Assembly (NCBI GenBank): GCA_002348365.1
Contig: DEBC01000162.1
Coordinates: forward strand, 1-8,833
Direction: 5' to 3'
Source of the DNA: Alphaproteobacteria bacterium UBA2966
Lineage (GTDB): Bacteria; Pseudomonadota; Alphaproteobacteria; UBA2966
Length of the DNA: 8,833 nt
Part shown: one piece after another, positions 4,283 to 8,833 of the stretch
Numbering within the stretch: position 1 is the stretch's first letter
How the letters are laid out: the number at the start of each line of letters is the position of its first letter
The notes under the pieces: generated by a model
What the model was told of the DNA's origin: nothing
Seen by the model: only the letters and a program-made list of their open reading frames with translations
Databases searched by the model: none
Translations under genes and position numbers: made by a program

Positions 4283-6667
4283 ATGAAACAAATATCGCGC
4301 AGTTTGTTGACACTCGTGTTCTTGACGGGTTTAGCACACGCACAGGAAGTCTACGAAGTAAACACCACGGCTCAGTGGGAAACTTGGACTTTCCCCGTCG
4401 GTACCATCGATCTCAACGATGACGGCTCAATCAAGCCGGTTCGCTTCGAGCAACCTTTCAACGCCGCGCCGAGCGCGCCGTTTTTTTTCCACGAACTGAA
4501 GGCTGGCCAGCAACAGGGCGGGGTGTGGAAATCAGGGTCGGATACAGCTGGCGCTGCCCACATTATAGACGATGACCTGACTACTTTCTGGCGGCCGAGC
4601 CAGGACGATCCTGTCGATGATTGGTGGTTAGAGATTGACCTCGGCCGGATGGTTGCGATAACGGAGGTGCGCCTGCACTTTCCCGATGAGGAGGGCGCTC
4701 GTCCGATGCGCTCGTTCCGAGTTTTTGGCTCCGACGGAAAGTTTCAGTCGATCACCGATGATGTCTTCCTTTTTAACTTGATCGGCGGGACCACCAAACG
4801 CAATGAAGCGACCTTCGTTTCCTACCCGGTCAAATTCGGTGAGGCGACCAAGAGGGTAATGTCCTTAGGCGAGGCCGTAGAAGCGTCCGCGCCATCGGTA
4901 GACACCGATGCGGTGACCCATACCCGACCCGACGAGGACCGACTCGCGCGTGGCGGCAGCGGTGGTGCCAGCGGCCCCGACAATATTGCGACTTCTTTCG
5001 CTCCCATTCAGTACCTCCGCATTATTGTCGACGCTAAGAGCGAAGACGCTGCTCTGGCCGAGGTCGAGGTCATTGCCTTCGGCGAAAATATCGCTCAAGG
5101 AACCGCCAGACGCGGTGGTGTTATCGATGACCAGGGCAAAGAGCGCGCCCCGGCGATGATTGACGGCAATGTCAACACTTTCTGGGAAGAGCTCAATTGG
5201 AGCGAAACAGGCCAGTTCATAGCTCAATGGCGATGGGATCTGGGCGCTACCTATTGGGTCAATCGGGTGATCTTCGTAGCCTTCCAGGAGACCACGACCT
5301 GGGGCCGGCCGCGCATATTGCGCCACCGGCTGCTGGGCTCCGATGGTGCACTTAAACCCTCCGGCGACATCGACTTTGACGTGCTCTTCGACTTTCCCGA
5401 TCCTTCCGACTGGAACAATCCCGAACCGATCACCTACTTAATGCATCCTTATCGGCCGCTACGGCATCTCGAAATGGTCTTCGGCGGTAGTTCCTCCGGC
5501 GCGATGGCCGAGGCAGTAGTACTGCCAACCGGCTACGTCAAGGAGGTGGAGTTGCGCTCAGACTACCTCCAGATAAGCGATCGCCCCAAGGTCTTCCGGA
5601 CGTTGGAATGGGACGCTGACCTGCCTCCGGGCACGCAAATCCAAGCACAGACGCGCTCGGGCAGCGGCTTGGAGGAGGGCAATACCTACTATCATCGCAA
5701 GGGCCACGAGGTCACGGAGGACGAATATAATGGGCTGAAGAAGCGGTGGAAGGGAGAGATCGTGCCCTACATTCGCCCGACTCAGGATTGGAGCGGTTGG
5801 AGCAATACGTATTTGTTTTCGGGTCAGGAGTTCCTTTCGCCTAGTCCACAGCGCTACGTGCAGTTCCGAGTGTTGCTGCAGTCGGATAGTCCGGAGGTGG
5901 CACCGACACTCCGCAGCCTGAAACTCACCTACACGGACTCATTCCTCAATCGCGCGCTTGGCGCGGTTACACCCAACGAAGCCCCGGTCGGCGAGCCGAT
6001 AGATTTCACCTATTTGCTTGAACCCGACTTCAAAGGCGGAGACCGCGGTTTCAATCGTCTGCGTCTCAACACTCCCTCACAAGCGGATGCGTCGAGCCTG
6101 GCGATACGAGTCGGCGATGTCGAGATTGAGCCGACGGTGATAGATGTTTCGCCTGACTCGATCTTAGTGGAGTTGCCACAGGTTGTCCAGAGGCAGTCCG
6201 TCGAGATCGACCTCAAGGTGAACGTGTTCGAGAACCCATATCTCTTCAAAGCGTTTGTCGGTCACACTGACGACATGGAGATTTGGCAGCAGGTTGATCC
6301 GTCTGGTCGCGCCGCTACCACGGTGTTTCTGCCCGATGTGCCTGCGGCTACGCGCTTGCTCGAGAAGCTCGAGATCTCGCCCAAGGTACTCACCCCCAAC
6401 GGCGACGGTGTTGGTGATCAGGTTGAAGTTAGATTCGCGCTACTCAAGACCGATGCGCCGGTCGACGTGAATATATATTCGCTCGACGGGTCATCGGTTG
6501 CTTCGCCAAACGGTTACCGCAGTAACGACGGCTTCTTAGTCTATCCATGGGATGGGAGTGACAAATCAGGCCGAAGAGTGCCGCCAGGTATCTACCTGGC
6601 CCGGATAAAGGTCGATGCCCAGATTGATGTGGAAGGATTAGCTCAAATCATCAATGTAGCTTATTAG
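4283..6667 (+). CDS. Secreted protein with two discoidin-like domains and C-terminal FlgD-type Ig domain (paralog 3)
   Basis: This is the largest paralog, at 794 residues. AAAGGA (4268-4273) lies 9 nt before the ATG. A clear signal peptide ends at AHA|Q (20/21). The first discoidin-like domain is the best in the cluster: IIDDDLTTFWRPS (94-106), WWLEIDLG (114-121) and ITEVRLHF, with its last strand at 241-267 (IQYLRIIV, ALAEVEVIAFG). A long polar, Gly/Ser/Ala-rich insertion at about 185-238 interrupts it. A second discoidin-like domain follows from about 270, with AMIDGNVNTFWEE (291-303), WRWDLG (316-321) and VNRVIF. The shared module has QTRSG (456-460), VTEDEYNGL (477-485), WSGWS (503-507) and RYVQFRVLLQS (524-534). 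The beta domain has GFNRLRLNTPS (589-599). The Ig domain (about 697-794) has LTPNGDGVGD (703-712), WDGSDKSGR (756-764), PPGIYLARI and NVAY. A terminator-like hairpin with eight Ts lies inside its codons 60-69. Binding of a carbohydrate or other surface ligand is plausible from the discoidin fold but unproven. Confidence 0.9.
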   Translation: MKQISRSLLTLVFLTGLAHAQEVYEVNTTAQWETWTFPVGTIDLNDDGSIKPVRFEQPFNAAPSAPFFFHELKAGQQQGGVWKSGSDTAGAAHIIDDDLTTFWRPSQDDPVDDWWLEIDLGRMVAITEVRLHFPDEEGARPMRSFRVFGSDGKFQSITDDVFLFNLIGGTTKRNEATFVSYPVKFGEATKRVMSLGEAVEASAPSVDTDAVTHTRPDEDRLARGGSGGASGPDNIATSFAPIQYLRIIVDAKSEDAALAEVEVIAFGENIAQGTARRGGVIDDQGKERAPAMIDGNVNTFWEELNWSETGQFIAQWRWDLGATYWVNRVIFVAFQETTTWGRPRILRHRLLGSDGALKPSGDIDFDVLFDFPDPSDWNNPEPITYLMHPYRPLRHLEMVFGGSSSGAMAEAVVLPTGYVKEVELRSDYLQISDRPKVFRTLEWDADLPPGTQIQAQTRSGSGLEEGNTYYHRKGHEVTEDEYNGLKKRWKGEIVPYIRPTQDWSGWSNTYLFSGQEFLSPSPQRYVQFRVLLQSDSPEVAPTLRSLKLTYTDSFLNRALGAVTPNEAPVGEPIDFTYLLEPDFKGGDRGFNRLRLNTPSQADASSLAIRVGDVEIEPTVIDVSPDSILVELPQVVQRQSVEIDLKVNVFENPYLFKAFVGHTDDMEIWQQVDPSGRAATTVFLPDVPAATRLLEKLEISPKVLTPNGDGVGDQVEVRFALLKTDAPVDVNIYSLDGSSVASPNGYRSNDGFLVYPWDGSDKSGRRVPPGIYLARIKVDAQIDVEGLAQIINVAY
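4462..4488 (+). terminator. Intragenic hairpin plus T8 tract, intrinsic-terminator-like
   Basis: CGCGC (4465-4469) pairs with GCGCG (4473-4477) around a CGA loop. Past one C/C mismatch the stem extends by C4462-G4480 and G4463-C4479. Eight Ts (4481-4488) follow directly. This is the standard form of a Rho-independent terminator, but it lies about 180-206 bp inside the third gene, in sense orientation, where it encodes the stretch around APFFF. Translating ribosomes would normally prevent the hairpin, so it would matter only when translation of this gene falters. It may also be a chance product of GC-rich coding sequence followed by Phe codons. The structure is certain on paper; function is uncertain. 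Confidence 0.35.
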
Positions 6668-6706
6668 CGCGTCCGGTCGGTGCTCGCTGTATAGGGGCGC
6701 GATTTT
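6668..6706 (+). terminator. Weak terminator or attenuator-like stem-loop between third and fourth genes
   Basis: CGCGTCC (6668-6674) pairs with GGGCGCG (6695-6701): seven pairs including one T-G wobble, with a 20-nt loop, followed by ATTTT (6702-6706). It begins immediately after the stop codon at 6665-6667. The long loop and short T run make it weaker than a textbook terminator, so partial termination is more likely than a full stop. A competing pairing, GGTGCT (6679-6684) with AGCACC (6713-6718), crosses this stem and would exclude it or form a pseudoknot. No good promoter is visible in the 69-bp spacer, so the fourth gene probably depends on read-through. Confidence 0.35.
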
Positions 6707-6736
6707 ACCGGTAGCACCTCTTGAGGGAGGGGTTTT

Positions 6737-8833
6737 ATGCTCTTACGTTGTATACGATCGTCAGTGTGCGGGTTATTAGCGCTGGCATTTTTTGCCCTGG
6801 ACTGGAGTACCGCCTCGGCCCAGTTGACTACGGGTTATCGACCGATTGGTGAACCCGGGATTTACGGTGTACGTATTCATCCCGGTGCCCTGGCTCCCAA
6901 CCGTCGAAAATTCTACCTGCCACAAAATTTGTTTTACGAGTATAGCTGGCGCGGCTGGGAGTATAGTAACTATGCTCGCGATGAATACGAGCGCTACGTC
7001 GATATTCAGCTTGAGGGCAATCGCCACTACGACGCCTTCGGCAACTACATAGCGCGCGGTTGGACCATTTACGACTGGACTGAGAACAACCCGTTGCGTC
7101 AGGGCAGCGCGATCTTCAAGAGTCCGCGTTACAGCAGTTGGTTTGATCGGGTCGTAATCTCGTCGGCGCAGAAGGGGCAATTCCACACTGCGCTGACCAT
7201 TAGTGATGCCATCCGTACAACACTGACACCGCTAACATTCAGCAAGCCCACCTTTAACGGTATGCAGTGGGACTTCCTTACCGACAAATACGCCATCACT
7301 TTCCTAGGTTCGCGAATCAGCTCTCCGGCCAATCCTGCGGGAGTCCAGTCTGAGGCTGCGGCGCTAGTGGAGAATTCGACGCGGATGCTCGGTGCCCGTG
7401 GTGTTACGCAAGTAGGCGATTTTGCCAAAGTCGGTGCGACGTGGGTCAGTGCTCACAATGCGCGCAGTACCCTCGACATGGGCGAGAATTCGCTTAAGGG
7501 TGTGCTGACCACGCCGCAGAACACCGGCAGTGTCGAGACAGTCACGATTCTGATATCGGACGACTCACCTGAGTCGGGTGACGACGGCGCGTTATTATTT
7601 TTCGACCGCGTGCTGATTGACGGCGAAGTCCATCCCGAAATCACGCCGATCGTGCGAGGGGGTATTCGCACCGGCGGTAGTCTCGAAGCCAAAGGCGTCG
7701 ACAACATTGAGTTGATATACGACATCCGCAATAGCTTCCGTCCGACCGAAAAGGTGCCAACCTACCAGGAAGCGCAGAAGATTGAGTTTGAGTTGATCCT
7801 TGCCAACGACTACCGGGTCGATGTTACCTCAAATCTTCAGACGGATCGCCTCGGAGACGAAGTGTTTTTACCGGTGGCGCAGGCACAGGGTGAGATTACT
7901 GATGGTTCCAATCAGCAATTTTTGCGTTTCGAGTACGGCCTGCCGACAGGCAGTGAAGTCCTCGGCGTCGACTTTGAGATTCTCAGTCTGGGTGGGTTAG
8001 ATCTGCGTGCCGAGTTCGTACGCAACCGCCGCTTCCGTCGTTTCCCCAACCAGAACCTCGAGCAGCACACGCTGGCCGAGGAGCGGGCTGAAGCTGGCTA
8101 TATTACCGCCTCCTACACCAACTACCCGTGGTTTGGCTACGGCGAATTGTTCACGATGGACCCTGACTATAGTACTACCGCTTACATGGCCAATTCGCTG
8201 GGTGGTATCGATTATTCGAGCGAGATATTTCACCTCTTCGAGTTCGTCGATGACAACGACGATCAGGATCGTTTTGCCGACTGGCAACGGGCAGGGCAGT
8301 TTGGTGCTGGGATTGGCGCCTCGGGGGGATCAGTCGGTGCCGACCTAGAGGTCTTTCCAGGCCTTGATGAGAACAATGATTTTGTCTCAGACTTTAATCA
8401 GAATAGGAACACGCGGCCCGATTATGCCGAGCCATTTCTACGCTACGAGGTCGATCCGCCGGAGTTTCTCTTCGGTATGGATATGAATAACAATACCTTG
8501 ATCGATCGCTACGAGGACGATCGCCAGCCCGATTATCCCTACGACCGAGATCATCGTGGCTACAATGCTTACGGTGGGTTCATGCTAAGCGAGGACGCGC
8601 AGGTGACGTTGGGCCGGTTGAGTGAGCGCCAGTTGAGTTCGGCGCGCAAGAGCCGCGCCAATTACGGGCTGTTTACCGCCAACTGGAATTATCCAGGTCT
8701 GCGCATCTCGCTCTTCGAGCACATAAAATTTGTTGAAGACAATATTGCCGAGGACAGGTTGCTGTGGGTCGATCCGACGGGTCGTACCGATTTCACCGAT
8801 CCGCTCGATCTGCAGGATACATTTGTCAACAGC
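6737..8833 (+). CDS. Large exported, probably outer-membrane-associated protein with EF-hand-like loops (partial, 3' end missing)
   Basis: The frame is open for 699 codons to the last base, so the C-terminus lies beyond the window. ATG 6737 is the only sensible start: GGAGG (6727-6731) lies 5 nt upstream and an in-frame TGA sits at 6722-6724. Residues 1-28 form a signal peptide with probable cleavage at ASA|Q. The mature part is rich in Tyr, Phe, Trp and Asp/Asn and has alternating beta-strand patterns, for example near 453-473 and 611-665, consistent with an outer-membrane barrel or surface beta-protein. Segment 270-290 has the acidic signature LISDDSPESGDDG. Acidic loops occur at 505-515 (DDNDDQDRFAD), 544-552 (DENNDFVSD) and 582-593 (DMNNNTLIDRYE). 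The last has ligand-type residues at EF-hand positions 1, 3, 5, 9 and 12, suggesting calcium binding. No lipobox is seen, although Cys5 and Cys11 lie in the signal peptide. I cannot name the family. Its place after three exported paralogs suggests a shared envelope job, perhaps as anchor, exporter or partner. Confidence 0.85.
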   Translation, partial: MLLRCIRSSVCGLLALAFFALDWSTASAQLTTGYRPIGEPGIYGVRIHPGALAPNRRKFYLPQNLFYEYSWRGWEYSNYARDEYERYVDIQLEGNRHYDAFGNYIARGWTIYDWTENNPLRQGSAIFKSPRYSSWFDRVVISSAQKGQFHTALTISDAIRTTLTPLTFSKPTFNGMQWDFLTDKYAITFLGSRISSPANPAGVQSEAAALVENSTRMLGARGVTQVGDFAKVGATWVSAHNARSTLDMGENSLKGVLTTPQNTGSVETVTILISDDSPESGDDGALLFFDRVLIDGEVHPEITPIVRGGIRTGGSLEAKGVDNIELIYDIRNSFRPTEKVPTYQEAQKIEFELILANDYRVDVTSNLQTDRLGDEVFLPVAQAQGEITDGSNQQFLRFEYGLPTGSEVLGVDFEILSLGGLDLRAEFVRNRRFRRFPNQNLEQHTLAEERAEAGYITASYTNYPWFGYGELFTMDPDYSTTAYMANSLGGIDYSSEIFHLFEFVDDNDDQDRFADWQRAGQFGAGIGASGGSVGADLEVFPGLDENNDFVSDFNQNRNTRPDYAEPFLRYEVDPPEFLFGMDMNNNTLIDRYEDDRQPDYPYDRDHRGYNAYGGFMLSEDAQVTLGRLSERQLSSARKSRANYGLFTANWNYPGLRISLFEHIKFVEDNIAEDRLLWVDPTGRTDFTDPLDLQDTFVNS

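Noticed and set aside
1..8833. CRISPR arrays, tRNA or rRNA genes, insertion sequences or attachment sites
   Set aside because: I saw no regularly spaced repeats, no cloverleaf-like or rRNA-like segments, no transposase-like frame and no paired terminal repeats.

Overview
The window holds a same-strand, operon-like cluster of four genes for exported, cell-surface-type proteins, preceded by the last codons of an unidentified gene. The organism looks like a Gram-negative bacterium with fairly high coding GC. Secreted proteins that combine discoidin-like domains with a FlgD-type C-terminal Ig domain, followed by a large beta- and aromatic-rich envelope protein, remind me of uncultivated FCB-related phyla (Latescibacterota or KSB1-like) or Poribacteria. 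That placement is from memory of such architectures and is tentative.

Layout. Positions 2-97 are probably the 3' end of a small membrane-protein gene. Positions 98-268 form an AT-rich leader. It holds a good sigma70-like promoter (106-136), a perfect 7-bp inverted repeat (175-201) over a second possible -10, and a small hairpin (247-262) that covers the first gene's Shine-Dalgarno. Three paralogous secreted proteins follow at 269-2311, 2332-4266 and 4283-6667, with gaps of only 20 and 16 bp. A 69-bp spacer with a terminator-like stem-loop then leads to a fourth gene at 6737 that runs off the window's end. It encodes a signal peptide and at least 699 residues, with EF-hand-like Asp/Asn loops.

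The three paralogs share one plan: signal peptide; short N-terminal segment; discoidin (F5/8 type C)-like region (two in the third protein); a module with an R-T/S-G strand, a VT.D.Y..L element and a WSXWS motif; a GFD.LR beta domain; and a FlgD/CHU_C-like Ig domain. Each has exactly 26 residues from the G-[LI]-Y-L motif to a C-terminal V-A-Y. This suggests an inherited C-terminal sorting or assembly signal.

My working inference is that the cluster encodes a multi-component surface-adhesion or ligand-binding assembly: three discoidin-type exported subunits plus an outer-membrane-associated partner. Besides coding sequence, I found a textbook-looking hairpin plus T8 tract inside the third gene, alternative RNA pairings before the fourth gene, and a G7 tract in the first gene's signal-peptide region. 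All function statements for the four proteins are inferred from motifs; none is a recognised named gene.
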